Positions 1 through 12,800 of a stretch of 64,000 bases of DNA are shown here, in pieces. Source of the DNA: Tomocerus qinae (lineage: Eukaryota > Arthropoda > Collembola > Entomobryomorpha > Tomoceridae). The position numbers were made by a program, and so were the translations under genes. The stretch's first letter is position 1. Each line of letters opens with the position of its first letter. The notes under the pieces were generated by a model. The model saw only the letters and a list, made by a program, of their open reading frames with translations, did not search any database and was not told where the DNA came from. The stretch is from NCBI GenBank assembly GCA_020055645.1, contig CM034547.1, forward strand, positions 16,958,513-17,022,512. The letters are read 5' to 3'.

Positions 1-862
1 ATTAATAAATTCAAAACTTACGTGTTATAAAAGTATACCGAAAAAGCAATCTACCAAAAGTAATCATAGAGTGTGATCAGTGATATCATCCCACTTCAAA
101 AATATTAATCTGACAAACTGTTTATCTCAATCTCTACTGCTGCTGCCTACTTTATTAAAGAAATATGGTACAAATCTGGCTCTCATTCTCAAACACCCCA
201 TTTCGCAGGATAGAGATTGTGTGTGGTAATCGTTTGACAGTTCGCTTGAATCGAGATTCGAGAACTTCGAAAGTGTTAGAATGTGGTGAAGTTGTGGTGT
301 TGGATTAAACCACAGAATTAGATGAGTATATAATAAGACTTAGACGCAAATGAAACCGTTTTGCACTTGATTTTTGTAATCGGCATTTTGTTCAAAAAGT
401 GGCCAGTATAATCCATAATACTTTTACAAGTGCAAGAATGGCGAATAATATTGTTGCAGTTTCCTATTTGTAATTTATGAATCCTGTACTCTGTACTTAA
501 AGTTTCAAGTAGAGGGGATTCATATAAACGCTGTATCATAATGCCCTCATTATATTATGTTGTATATTATGGTACATGTTATCTTAATGATGTATCAAAT
601 CAATACATCACTACGCTATATATAAAGTTATTTTGATGTTACGTGTTTGCTTGAATGTATTGCTTAATTTGAATATTACAAAAAAATGAAATTCACTCTG
701 CTCTGCGTTAACATTAAAATCTTTCGAAATTAACGGAAGTGCTTAGGGCCTAGTAATTTATATTTTTACACCTATGCAAAATGTGAGATGTGAACAGATA
801 AATAACTGTAAATTATGAATACATAAAATATACATTCATAATTACGTATGGACTCTTCGACT
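1..862. other. Non-coding stretch left of the first MITE
   Basis: AT-rich sequence with no ORF that I can support. The short ORF at 318-539 has neither recognisable protein character nor splice context. I see no RNA gene or clear repeat here. Confidence 0.5.
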
Positions 863-1251
863 GCCGTTGTCGGTGGGATTGGACCAAACGGGCCGCAAAT
901 TTCTAAGTCCCATAGCACCAATATATCTCGGAATATTTAGACGTGTCCCCCCAATGTTTCATCGGATCTTTGTCGGATGTGACCTAAAGGTGACGTTTCC
1001 ACCCTCCCCACCCCCACCCCCTAACCTAAATGAAATAAACATAATGACCGATTTGTGGTATAAAACCGGTGGAATGTCATTTTGCCCCATACCCCGTCGG
1101 GGGTGGGGAGGGTGGAAACGTCACCTTTAGGTCACATCCGATAAAGATCCGATGAAACATTGGGGGGACACGTCTAAATATTCCGAGATACAGTGGTGCT
1201 GTGGGACTTAGAAATTTGCGGCCCGTTTGGTCCAATCCAACCGCCGTTGTC
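863..1251. mobile_element. Mutator-type MITE with 9-bp target duplication
   Basis: The element spans 872-1242 (371 bp). It is flanked on both sides by the 9-bp direct repeat GCCGTTGTC (863-871 and 1243-1251). The outer arms of about 146 bp (872-1017 and 1097-1242) are inverted copies with only scattered mismatches, beginning GGTGGGATTGG on one side and GGTTGGATTGG on the other. A 9-bp duplication with long terminal inverted repeats is the signature of the Mutator/MULE superfamily. There is no transposase, so the element must have moved in trans. The 87-residue ORF inside it is only TIR sequence read through. Confidence 0.85.
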
Positions 1252-1559
1252 ATTTTGTAATTTTTTGAAATTAATTTTAAACAAATTGTTTGGTTAATGG
1301 GATCCTGTTGCAGGTGTTGGTTTATTAAACTAAAGTGAACTAAGTTACGGTGGAATCCGGTGGATGTAGGATATATTTTCTCATTTTTATGATGAAAAGG
1401 ATTTAACGGTAAGGGTATGAGTTAAAACTTGGAAACCGTATGAGAACATGTTAATTTTACCGAAATGTATGCAGTATCATGATGCATTAATAAAAGCAAG
1501 AATGATGAGACTATGCACTTTAGGTAATCCCATGTAAGTTTTAACTGATATATAGTATT

Positions 1560-1898
1560 TCATTCACATTTACTTTTAGCAATTTCATCGTCAAGATCTT
1601 CATTTTCTTTACATATCATTGGGTTCAATTTTTCTTTGGTATTTGCTTGAGTATTTGAAGAACAGGCTTTTTTCCTCCTAATAGCTTTGTCATCTTTTGG
1701 ATTTGAATCTATTGTCGTGCTTGTACTCACTTCGTCATCCATTTCACCGTCAATCGTCCCAGAATGGATTTTATCAATTACTTTGCAAGAGTTGTTCAGT
1801 TTTTTAATCATCCATTGGAAGAAGGTAACCAGAGCCAAAGAAAAGCAAAGAGGAGGTCCAATGTTATAAAACCAAATTTTCATTGACTCACTGGGCAT
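1560..1898 (-). CDS. Possible small single-pass membrane protein (112 aa)
   Basis: Single-exon ORF of unknown family. Residues about 7-31 form a hydrophobic segment (FYNIGPPLCFSLALVTFF), followed by basic residues (MIKKLNN). This reads like a membrane anchor with the charged C-terminal part in the cytosol. The remainder is acidic and Ser/Thr/Lys-rich, with a KAIRRKK basic patch. It lies downstream of the cyclophilin gene on the same strand, about 670 bp past its stop, so it could be a separate small gene. There is no homology I can name and no splice evidence. A chance ORF in AT-rich DNA is a real alternative. Confidence 0.3.
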   Translation of the reverse strand: MPSESMKIWFYNIGPPLCFSLALVTFFQWMIKKLNNSCKVIDKIHSGTIDGEMDDEVSTSTTIDSNPKDDKAIRRKKACSSNTQANTKEKLNPMICKENEDLDDEIAKSKCE

Positions 1899-2566
1899 AA
1901 AACATCATGGATTAATGACAAAGCCCCGGTATTGAAATTAACTGTTAAAAGACCGTTTTGTGTATATGCTCAGTTATCCTTGTACATTATTGTTACTTAT
2001 TCAGACACGGGGATATATTTTTTTGAAATAGCTATAGTACGAAACAAATATAGAGCACAAGGGAAAATTAATGGTGGAGAAATATATTATGCTTTCTAAT
2101 TTTAATCGACACATTATTGTACAATTTAGAACGATCAGCACAGCAGTTTGCTAACTACTGCAGGTTGGTTGGGTAGCATTTGGATTGCACGTTTATTTTG
2201 ATGAGAGATGATATTGAGGGGAAACTTATGCAATGTAACAACTTTAAGCACCTACTATGGATAGAGTAAGTAAGATAGCTAAGGTTGCTTGCGCTGACAC
2301 CATTAACTTTTGTGACGGTAGATTGGGTATGCACAATGAATTACTATTTACGGTCTACCAATTTAATCTACGTTTATGAATGCTAGATTTAAAGAAGTTT
2401 CAATTTACATAGCAGGTAATATTATTTCTTGGTTTAAAAAAGTACAAAGCATTTTTGTTTAAAAACCATCAAAAACATTACGAGTATCATAACAGTATTT
2501 CATCATAATTCATGTTAAAAATTGTATCAGTATATTTAATGAGTATTTAGTAAGAACGAGTTTCAA
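1899..2566. other. Intergenic / 3' flank of the cyclophilin gene
   Basis: AT-rich sequence between the 112-aa ORF and the cyclophilin stop codon. I see no gene or repeat here; it probably includes the cyclophilin 3' UTR (minus strand). Confidence 0.4.
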
Positions 2567-4587
2567 TTACGCGTTTGGATTGTACTCGTAGGGTTCATTC
2601 AGAGGACGCAGACCACATTGCTGAATGACAACGCGTTCTAATGGCCTGTCTGATTTATCAGTCTTGGTTTTTTCAACTGTGTGGACAATATCCAGTCCTT
2701 CAACAACCTAAAAAATACAAGTTTATAAATGAATAATCACTTAAATTACACTGAATTACTATACTCATGTTAAAATATTTAGATAAGATTTACGTACTTT
2801 TCCAAACACAACATGTTTTCCTAAAACAAAAAGACATGATTAGTGTAATCAATAACAAATTGATACAAGTATAAGTAATACGCAATGCTAAGTATAGAAA
2901 TTCTATGCAAAGCTTGTTGCTCTAGGTAAGGGATACAGTGGTTCACAAACTTCCCACTGTAGATTACAAAGAACAACTATAAGGCAGCAGAAAGAAGCTT
3001 ATTCATTGTTAACAGCTTACCATCTAACCAGCTCGTTTTGATAGCGGTGATAAAGAATTGACAGCCATTAGTGTCAGGACCTGTTATAAAGGAAATACCC
3101 ATCAAAACTAATCATATTGTAATATTGTACATGATAAAAAATCCGCTATTCTAGTGGGACTTATGGCATTTTGTAACAATTGGACAGTTAGTTGTACCTT
3201 TATAACATCTACATTTACCACATATACCATCCTATGGTTAAAAAGAACCATTTTTGTCACTTCAAACAGTAGTCATCAATCTGCTCAAATATTTCCGATG
3301 CACAAGTTAAATAAATAAATACGCAAATAGATTACCTGAGTTAGCCATGCTCAAATCTCCTGGACCAGTATGCTTCAAGATAAAGTTCTCATCAGCGAAT
3401 CGGCCACCATAAATGCTAGTTGAACCAGTTCCGTCTCCATTAACCACATCCCCACCTAACAAATAAATTCTTTGGATTACAATTTTTCTTTACTAAAATA
3501 TAAATGTAGATAGGTTAAAGGCCATCGTCTAGCTATGATAAAATTAATTTATCAAAATTACATTGTAAATACTAATCTAATCTCGTTATTGCCATTTTTA
3601 CTTTGCGTATGTGAAATGGCAATAAATAAACAAGTCGACATAGATAAGTGTACTCAGATGAAAATAATGACGTATTCAGTGCATAAATTGTAAACCGAGG
3701 AAGAAATAAGTCGTCAAAAATATGGAAATGGTATTTTTTGTTAGCTCTCAAGATACTGTACAATTTTTAATAGTTTCAGGGAGACGATTTCTGATACGAA
3801 TGAACTGGGATAAATTACTTACAATCCAAAAAACTCAAGTGAATGAAATTTGCCATTTTCTCCTCCGTCATGTCTCACCTTTATGCTCGATCAGTTTTAT
3901 TTTTCATTTTTTGACGTGTATTTTGGGACTTGCAATATCACTAAAGTTTTAAAACTATAACACTACTTTCTTTATTGATTGGAGAAACGTATGAACTGTA
4001 AACTATAGTATCCTTAATAATAAATAGGTTAGGATTTGTAAAAATTTGCTTTGAATATCACCTAAAAATAAAGGGTCTTAAGAAATACGCCTAAACTTAT
4101 TCGTCTAATGTTAAACATGAGACGCTAGTACCGATAGCATTGACATAAACCAATTTTCACAGTCCCATGAAATGAACATACCTTGGATCATGAATTTGTC
4201 GATAACTCTATGAAAATGGCTGCCGGTGTATGACCTGCCATTGACACCTTCTGTGCACATAGTGACAAAGTTCTTGACAGTTTTAGGAACGACATCACCG
4301 AAAAGACCAATAACAATGCGACCAATTGGTCTCTCTCCGATTTTCATGTCGAAGAAGACTTCTTGTGTAACTTTAGCTCCCTGTGTATGACATAAACATT
4401 TCATTAAATGAATTCAATTTTAAATAAAATACTATTTTAAATATTACATAGATAATTTTTGCAAGAAAGTCAGTCAGACGACCAGATTTTTGATTAAATT
4501 AGTATTATGAGCGAAGGTAAAATATAATAATTTTACCTGAGCAATCCCCAAAAGGGCAACAACCAGAAATATCAAACCGGATCTCAT
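2567..4587 (-). CDS. Secreted cyclophilin (peptidyl-prolyl cis-trans isomerase, cyclophilin B-like)
   Basis: Six exons on the minus strand: 4587-4537, 4380-4182, 3455-3336, 3080-3021, 2820-2798 and 2707-2567. All junctions are GT-AG and phases agree, giving 197 residues. Exon 1 is a signal peptide ([18 protein letters not shown]), which directs the protein to the secretory pathway. The domain keeps the isomerase residues: FHRV and FMIQG (catalytic Arg, Phe, Met), CQFFIT (Gln and Phe), TSWLDGKHVVFG (Trp and His). Cyclophilins catalyse cis-trans isomerisation of X-Pro bonds and help fold secreted proteins. The C-terminus ends YEYNPNA without a KDEL-like or cyclophilin B-type retention tail, so secretion or a different retention route is possible. 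A 5' UTR exon may lie around 4588-4740. Confidence 0.93.
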
Positions 4588-6848
4588 TGTGACAAAGTTA
4601 TTTTCAATGGCAACAGCTGAGGATCAACGTTCAACCAACTGAATCTCTACACCAACAGTGGGTTTCCGAAGAGCAGAAGATGCTGCCTAATATAGCTTTT
4701 AGCTTATTATCCTGCCAATGCCTTTGGTTGCGGAGGAATGGCCTGAAAAGTGAAATTACATAGTGTATTTATAAGAGGATTACATAGCTGAATCCCTACA
4801 GAAGAGTTCAGCTTCAAAACTCAAGCAAAAAAGTTGTTCTGCGATGCCTCCCCCTGAACCAGAAAGGCTTCCCTTCTGTCTTGTGTGAATTCCTTACATG
4901 ACTATACAGTTTACAGCTGCATTGAATGAACTGTTCTACTCTATTCAATTGAATACATGGGAAGATCGATAGGTAACATAATACGTAACACCATCATACC
5001 CAATATTATACACACACAAGAAACATTTTATGCAACTACTTATTACATTTATGCTATGTAGAAATTTTTAATTAGCCAACACAATATAATTTACATACCA
5101 AATGCATTTTCCACTTTTCTGTAGCTATACAATTTTATATTCATGCTTTACGGGAGGAATTTCCAATTAAATTCCTAAACAACAGACCTTTTTGCTGAAA
5201 CGAAATGATTTTCTATATTTTGTTGATAAGAATAGGAAGAAAACATGGCATGTAGTTTAATATCAAGCTACAATTAGTTTCATGGATAATTTTAATAAAA
5301 CGTTAATTTCGTCTCAAGGATATGTGACTAAATGTACATGCATACAAAATTATAGTTCATGGATACTACTACGAAAATACGGACGACATCATTACAGTTA
5401 CAACTTCATGTAAATATATTATATAATACTTAAAAGTTTCATGATGAGAACCAGAGCCGAAAGAAACACCCCTTCTACTTCTCCCTGAGTATACATTTTA
5501 TTTACATGTAGGTTATTTGACTCCACAAATTCATGTTTTATGTTCTTTGGCTATTTACACACAACAGTTAGAGAATATCTAATCTTATCTTGGTTTAGAT
5601 AAGATACAACGGTTTTTGAAATGATTTGGTACATATTAGACTCATTTTGTCCTCTTGGTCTCTTCTCTCATTTACGACGCATTTAGTATTATTATAGTTA
5701 TTATTAAGACGATTTAGTATCCACAAGTGGAAAATCTGCACAAGAGATATTATGCTTCAGGAGAAAAGAACCAAATGCATAAAATTGTTATGATTAATCC
5801 TTTGGCACTGTTAAATATATTTTGTAAAGATAAAAATATGTTAGACTACCTATGTACATTTATTAAGAGGGGCAATAGGCTGTCGTGACAGAAGTTGAAG
5901 TAACGATTTTAGTTTCTTAGTAAGCATACTTTAGGTTCAGGTATACGTGATGTACATGCATTTTGCACATAGATGCATATTCATGCACAGAAGGCATTGA
6001 CCAGAGCAACTCTGTTGCTATACGTGAATAGCAAACTACGCCATCAGAATGTCACAGTAAGTTTACGCTAATAATACAGACTGAAAAAGTAGCCAAAGCC
6101 CATCCTCATGCAGTCAATGATAATCTCACTATATCAAATTATTAAATGCTATACTCATCTCCATATAATCATGCAATTTTGGGCTAAAATTATATAAACT
6201 ATTCTGTACATGGGTTATGCATCAAGAAATTGGTTGGAGATTGAAATCCTGACCGCAGCACATTACACGACTGTCATTATACATGTTAAAATAAATTAGT
6301 AAATGTTATGCACTGCCTGCCGTGCAGTGCACGCTGAGTGAAAAGTTGAATTAGTATACTACAATACAGTAAGAATCTGCAAAAAGAAGTACTGTTAAAT
6401 ACTTGTATAGGTACTGAAGTAGTACTTATGTAACTATACGTAAAATCGTCTCAATAAAATCATATTGTTATTTCGTAAATGCAGGATAAACGTGAGGTTC
6501 GCTTCGTTTTGGTCTGAAATACAACTCTATCGGCTATGTAATTTATCGATTATGACGGCAGTTTATTACAGGTCTATTCTACATTGAGATATACAACATA
6601 AGGAAATTGCAAAATATATTTTTAATCAATTCATTAGCTATGTTATTATGAAGTCAATATTAATGAGCTAACTCTTATAACTCGTGTATACATCAAAATA
6701 ATATACGTAAGCATTACAAATGATGCTAATATTTGGATATTGGCATATAGGATCTGGGTAAGTTTAATTAAGACTAACCATTTCCTCAAGAAATTCAAGG
6801 GGAATACATTCAAGGAGCTAAGTTTAGTTTGTAGCATTCGGGAAGAAA
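4588..6848. other. Cyclophilin 5' flank and HYDIN 3' flank, no gene seen
   Basis: The first 150 bp or so probably carry the cyclophilin 5' UTR and promoter. The rest, up to the HYDIN stop codon, is AT-rich and has no ORF I believe. The 68-aa ORF at 6646-6852 shows no coding character. Confidence 0.5.
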
Positions 6849-9800
6849 TCACACTTTTTTAGTCTTGATTTTAATCTTTTTTACCATAGTTGGGCGCATA
6901 GCACACCGATGCTTGAAGTTATCGATCACTTCATGCTCGTCCAACTCTTCTGGAGCTGCGGACACTTTTTTAGCCTTCGTCGGCTTCTCTGGTTTTTGTT
7001 TCACTTCTTCAACAGGTGCCGTTTCGACAGGGGAAGGCTGAAAAAACAAGTTTCAGTAAATCCAATTTTTATTAAAGAGTATTTATTTATTGTAACTGAT
7101 GTTTGTTAAGTATTTAGGAGGAGAGTTGTGACATACTTCTTCTACGTCTGAAGGAGATTCTGGAGCTTCAGAATCCTCCAAATGTGTGCTTTGAGCAGTG
7201 ATTTGAATGGATTTCGAAGTGCCTCCTTCAATGTAACAAATAGCTGTAGTTTTTAATTTGACATTTGAATGTCCGTAGAAAACTAGGACAAAATTTTGTG
7301 TTTGGCCAGCTTGAATTATTCCAGCTAATGGGACAATGTCGATTAGCTGACTTATAGCGAAATTATTTATTGTTTTTGGTTCAACTTTGTTGTAAGTAAG
7401 ATAGTTCGATTCGTCTTCTTTCTCTTTAGCTATATCGTGCAAACCCATTGTCTCCATCATTCTTGTGCGGAAGAATTTATTCCTAACGAATTGAACCCAG
7501 TCTCCGAAATGGTCTAGCTCTTTACTTGGATCTTTCTTTTTGTCACTGAAATAATTTATAGGCATCTAAGTATAATTTAGTCTTATAAGGAGTTATAAAT
7601 GTTAATTTTTCTTTTGTTTGATGTTTTCAACTAACGAGGCCAGGGACTTCTTTCGATTCCAGATACTCCTTTTACGGGTACGTTTGGTTTCACTCTTCCT
7701 ACTCTCATCCTTAGTGTCCTGGGTCAAATTTTTCACGCTGGTGATATTTGATTGCGGCTGGCTTTGTAGTATCTCTGATGCTTGGTAATTAGTCGACACA
7801 ATTTGGGAAATTTTCCCAACAGTATTAGTTTTTGTGTTGGAGCCTTTCTTATTACGTTTATCACGCTTCCGTTGACGTTTGCTTTTTCGATTATTAGCAT
7901 GGCTTTTAATGTTTTCTTCACATTCTAGCTCCTGGATATGTGCACAGAAACTACGTATTAGTAAACTGCATGATGATGAATTTCAGCCGCAATGATTTGG
8001 ATTTACGCATTTCGATATACTTCATTTACATCAACGTATCTATACATACTTACAAAGCAAAGCTTGTCCATTTCACCAGGCTCATATGCAATTTCAGTGG
8101 AGCGAGGTTTTATGTACCACTTGTAGCTAAGGCAGAAATTACATGGATTCGTTACAGAGAATTCTTCGACAGCTTCTGTTCCATTGCCGATAATGCCAAT
8201 TTCAAAAACATCTCGGTCAATCTGAACTTGGGGAAAATTAACTTCGCCTTTAAGGGAAATCGTTTCCTAATATTGCAAAATAAAAACAAATCTGTTATGG
8301 CAGTGACAAAGAGATTTAAAAAATAAATAAAACGAATACCGATTCTGAATGTCCGATATATTGAACAGTAAGGTCAGCCTCGAAACGGTAACTACCCCTG
8401 TCTTTTCTTAAATGCTGCCCATCGAAAACTACAGTTAAAAGAAACTGATCTCCAGGTCTAAAAGTGTGAGTCCAAGCTGTTGCTTCATCGTCAATTCCTG
8501 AATGTTTCATTTTCATAGAAAACGGAAATCTCGTCTGAAATTCTCCTATTATTGGTAATGTTCCCCTGTTTTCAATTTTTATCACATCTAAAAATAGTGC
8601 ATGAATTAACAAGAAATAAAGACATGATTTAAAATGTGGGTACTTATGGCTTTTAAATGGCAAACCTTCCTGAATAAAATCTGTTTGCGATGGGAATGCA
8701 TCGATTTGAAATAGCATTGATTTTCTGGAGAAGACAAGCTGGGGAATTTCAAAACTGGCCTTCAATACTAAGGTCTGACAAATCATTGGCTTATATGGCT
8801 CTTGATATGGTTTTATTCCATTATTAATGTCAACTCGGCTACGCCTTGGCACTCTTTTTTCATACACTCGCTTGTTTGCTGGTGGCTCCCTTGGAGTGTA
8901 GTTCCATAAGTTGTACTCCTCGGAGGAGACTTGCTTACTATATTGCACATAAACATTTCAATAACTACTTTATTTGACATTTAAGCTATTGCAATATAAC
9001 ATGTTCAATATTGCCCCATGGGAAAATAACTAGCAACAAAAATCGCCTACATATATATTTCTGTTCATTTGTAACTAATGCAGATGCTCGTTTTATTTCT
9101 ATCCAATAAGCCAATTTTTCGCCTAAATTTTAATTGTTAACTAAAAACAATAAGATTCACTATCTTTACCTCTGTGCAGTGGCAGTAAAACTAACTATTG
9201 TTGAAGCCATAGGGGCTAAAATTTTCTTCTGCGGGGTGATTGCGAAAGCGATGGCGTCTTTTCTAAAACAATTAAGTATTAATTCAGCAAACAGTATTTA
9301 AAAGCTGATTTTGATTCAAGTATGCCATATTAAGATAGATAACAATTATAGGCAATAAAATGGACTATGTGAATTATGCCTATTGAATTACCTTGGAGGT
9401 TTGGGACCCTTTTTCTTCCCACTTTTGGCCTTCCCAGATACTACTTGACCGCGATTAAATCTCTTAACTATCGTATCATCAGGTGGGGGTTCATCTTTTG
9501 AATGTAGCCATTCCAAAATTTTAGGAGAATGACCCATGTTAGTAACTTCAACGGTGTAAGTTTTAGCTGTCTTTCTATCAGGACGATTTCAATCAAAAAC
9601 GTGTAGGCATATTTTTTCTGTTCTACACGTCTACACTCTACACTATAATATATTTGCAATGAAATAGAAATTCGTACGTAAACATTTGGCCGAAATCCAA
9701 CACACCAGGGTTGTCCAATACCGGGGTGAAAACAAGACATGAGCCCAGTCCCAATACGGACAGTTTTAAGTCAATGTAGTTTGCTGCTTCTTCCATTTGG

Positions 9801-12800
9801 ACCCGTGCCAAAGCGTTATGAACGCCAATCTCTTTCAAAGTTACTGTTAAACGAATCGACAACATGGAATCTGGTTGAATTATTCCAGCATCAGGTTCAA
9901 ATACCCACACATCACCATTATCACCACCTCCTTCCAACTTAAAGGTACATTAGCAATCAAATACATGCATAATTTTATTATACATAAAACATATCAGCTA
10001 CTTTAATTTGTGGTTAGTATCATAATTATTTTTTTTAACCATGAGCACTGTAAACGGGATAGTCAGCGGAGAGTCATTAATGATATCAAATGTTTGGACG
10101 GCTGGAGTCAGTACATCTACACTTCCAAAATCTATTTTCTTTGAGCTAACAGCTAATTTTGCTGCTAAAGCGGTTATCTTCACTGTTAAAGTTGTTACTT
10201 TCTCCTCTTTACCCAGGACATATAAGCTAAACAAAAGACCAATATACTAATATACTTTATGCATAGCGGTAATAGCAGATACAAGTTGCTAATCTTGTTA
10301 AAATACTACATTATATCCAAATGTCATACTCATAACTTGCAGACGAGTCCCCGGAATTACTAGGAGTAAATGTGAAAGGTACGGTGGTAACTGATTTCGG
10401 TTGAATAATTCCAACTAATTTAGTCCATTCGGATTTTACGATATCAGCTTGCGACGCCTACAGTAAATAATATTGAAGCACTTAGATGGGTTTTGTTAAT
10501 GTGATTAATAGAATCATCAAAATATTAACTGACCACAGGAACTATTAAATAGCAGCCAGAGAGATCCGTTGTATTCTTTATGAAGAGTTCCCCAGTGTTC
10601 GAGAAATGGAGAAAGGCATCATTAAAATGCACCTCCGGATTAGCATTGATAAGACTTGGAGTTTTGCAATTGGCCCTAACAGGGAGAGTCATTAAAGGTT
10701 CAGAAAGTCCCCCTTCCCCACCTTCAATAGCAACACACAGTGCTATTTCGGTGCTTATTTTTCTGCATTTATTTGCGCATAGGGTAACCTAAATTAAATC
10801 TTCAATGAATTCTCTACTTGGCAGTCATTAATGTACGTATACCATAAAAGGTTCACTATACTTACAGTTATCCTCTGGAATCCTTTTGGGGCCAATGAAA
10901 AAACAGTTGGTTCCACAGTAAATTCCCTAGGATTTGTCTTCTCTTCGGTGGGTGCTGAACTTCGTCTTTCATACGCAGCCAGAAGTTTGTTGTAGTCTAT
11001 TGGATCATCGGTACCACTTTCTGTGATTCCTAACACAACGGATACCGTATTCAGAGAGTCATTAATGAGAAGAACTTGTTTGGCCTTAGGGAAACCTGAA
11101 AATATTCAAAAATACGATTCTACACAGAATTCACTAATATGAAACTGAAGATCATTACTCTATACTTACTATACGCAATATCTCCAAAGTCAATCTCTGG
11201 TAAAGAGAAATGCATGCTAGGAAATTCCTTCTTCCCTCTGCAACAACACATTCAAAAATATTTTTTCGAATTATAGCTAACATAATTGGCATTAGTAATA
11301 ACAAACTATTCTAATTTGAAGTAAAATGTATTTAATACCTTATACTTAGTATATGGTGCTTGTTAGCCCTTAAAACAGTAAATCGTAACTTTTCAACAAA
11401 ATCTCCCAGCTGACCACAGCACACCAAGTTCAGATAAAAAGCCCCATATTGATCTGGAGCCAGTGTAATTTTCTCCGGTTCTACTTTCATTGATACATTT
11501 CTTCCGGAGGTAACAATTTTGTCAAATCTGATTGTTCCTTCAATTTGACTAGTATTAACAACAGCCACCTAAAGGTGTGCAATAATAAATTGCAGTATAT
11601 TCAATAGTTAAGTCAATAGCTATAGTGAAATATAAATTTATATATTAGGAAATATTATAAATGTAAAATATATGTATTCATCGTGAGAAATCATAAATCA
11701 CTTCGTATGCATGACTTCCTCCGAGAAATATATGACCAATGTCCAATTCTTGAAAAGCTAATCGAAACTCCGGGCCTAAACCATGCCCACTTATTGGCAC
11801 ATTTACTGCATCCTGCAATCCAGTAATACCTAGATAGGCATCTACTTGGTAAAGAAAATGAGTAGTTGGAGCAAATACTATCAGCATATCTATGGAAGAA
11901 TGTGGTTGAATTTTTCCCATCTAAAATATTTGCAACCAATGATTAAATGAAAGTAACTGATGGGAATATTTAGTTTTGTATTTAATTAAGCATTGAAAAA
12001 CGATTATTCATTTAGTAATGACATTTACCAAAGGTTCAATGAAAATATTTTCATTATAAAAAGCATTTTCTATTTCACTAGTTTGAAACTGGGAATCCAC
12101 ATTACTTATATGCATTTGTCTTTTTTGTCCACCGCTGCCGATCACATATCCCCAGGTTTTTTTACTGTCCCCACCTCCATATTCATCTCTAAACAACAAA
12201 AGTGTACTTAGACTTACATAAAATTGTCATCAAATAGGACTATTGAATGTCTCACTGTAGGGTGCTCGTGTCTGCTGAAGCTAAATGTTTCATCCACTGG
12301 AAATCAAGGACTTCGTCACTGTTGTTATATATTACCATTTTGCTTTTAGATTTCAATCCCAGGTAAGTGTCTTCGAAACAAATTTTGCTAGGTGTTACAC
12401 AAATATCAGCATCGATAGCATTAGCTTTGCAAACACAATGAACTTCTTCGTCTGTTTTGAGCATAGATACTTATTATAGCTTCTTTGAAATTTTAATTTA
12501 TTTTCCATATGAGGAGGGGACCAAAAATTCAAAATTCCTAAACTAACCATTATCGTATTTAATAAGGACATATCCCTCATAATCATGTTTAATATCCGCA
12601 ATAAATGATATCTCGAAAGGGAAGGAATCTTTAGGTGCCACTACACCCTTTTCAGGTTTCACGCTAAAAGATCTAGAAAAATTCAGAACTAAACTAGTAG
12701 CAGGGTAAACGCTAGATATAAAGCTCATGGAATGTGTGACCAAACGATAATGCATTATTGCTAAGTACCCTTACTACGTACCCGTCAGTAGTAAGAGTAA

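Noticed and set aside
867-1130. 87-codon ORF with proline run
   Set aside because: It lies entirely inside the inverted arms and centre of the MITE at 872-1242 and has no protein-family character.
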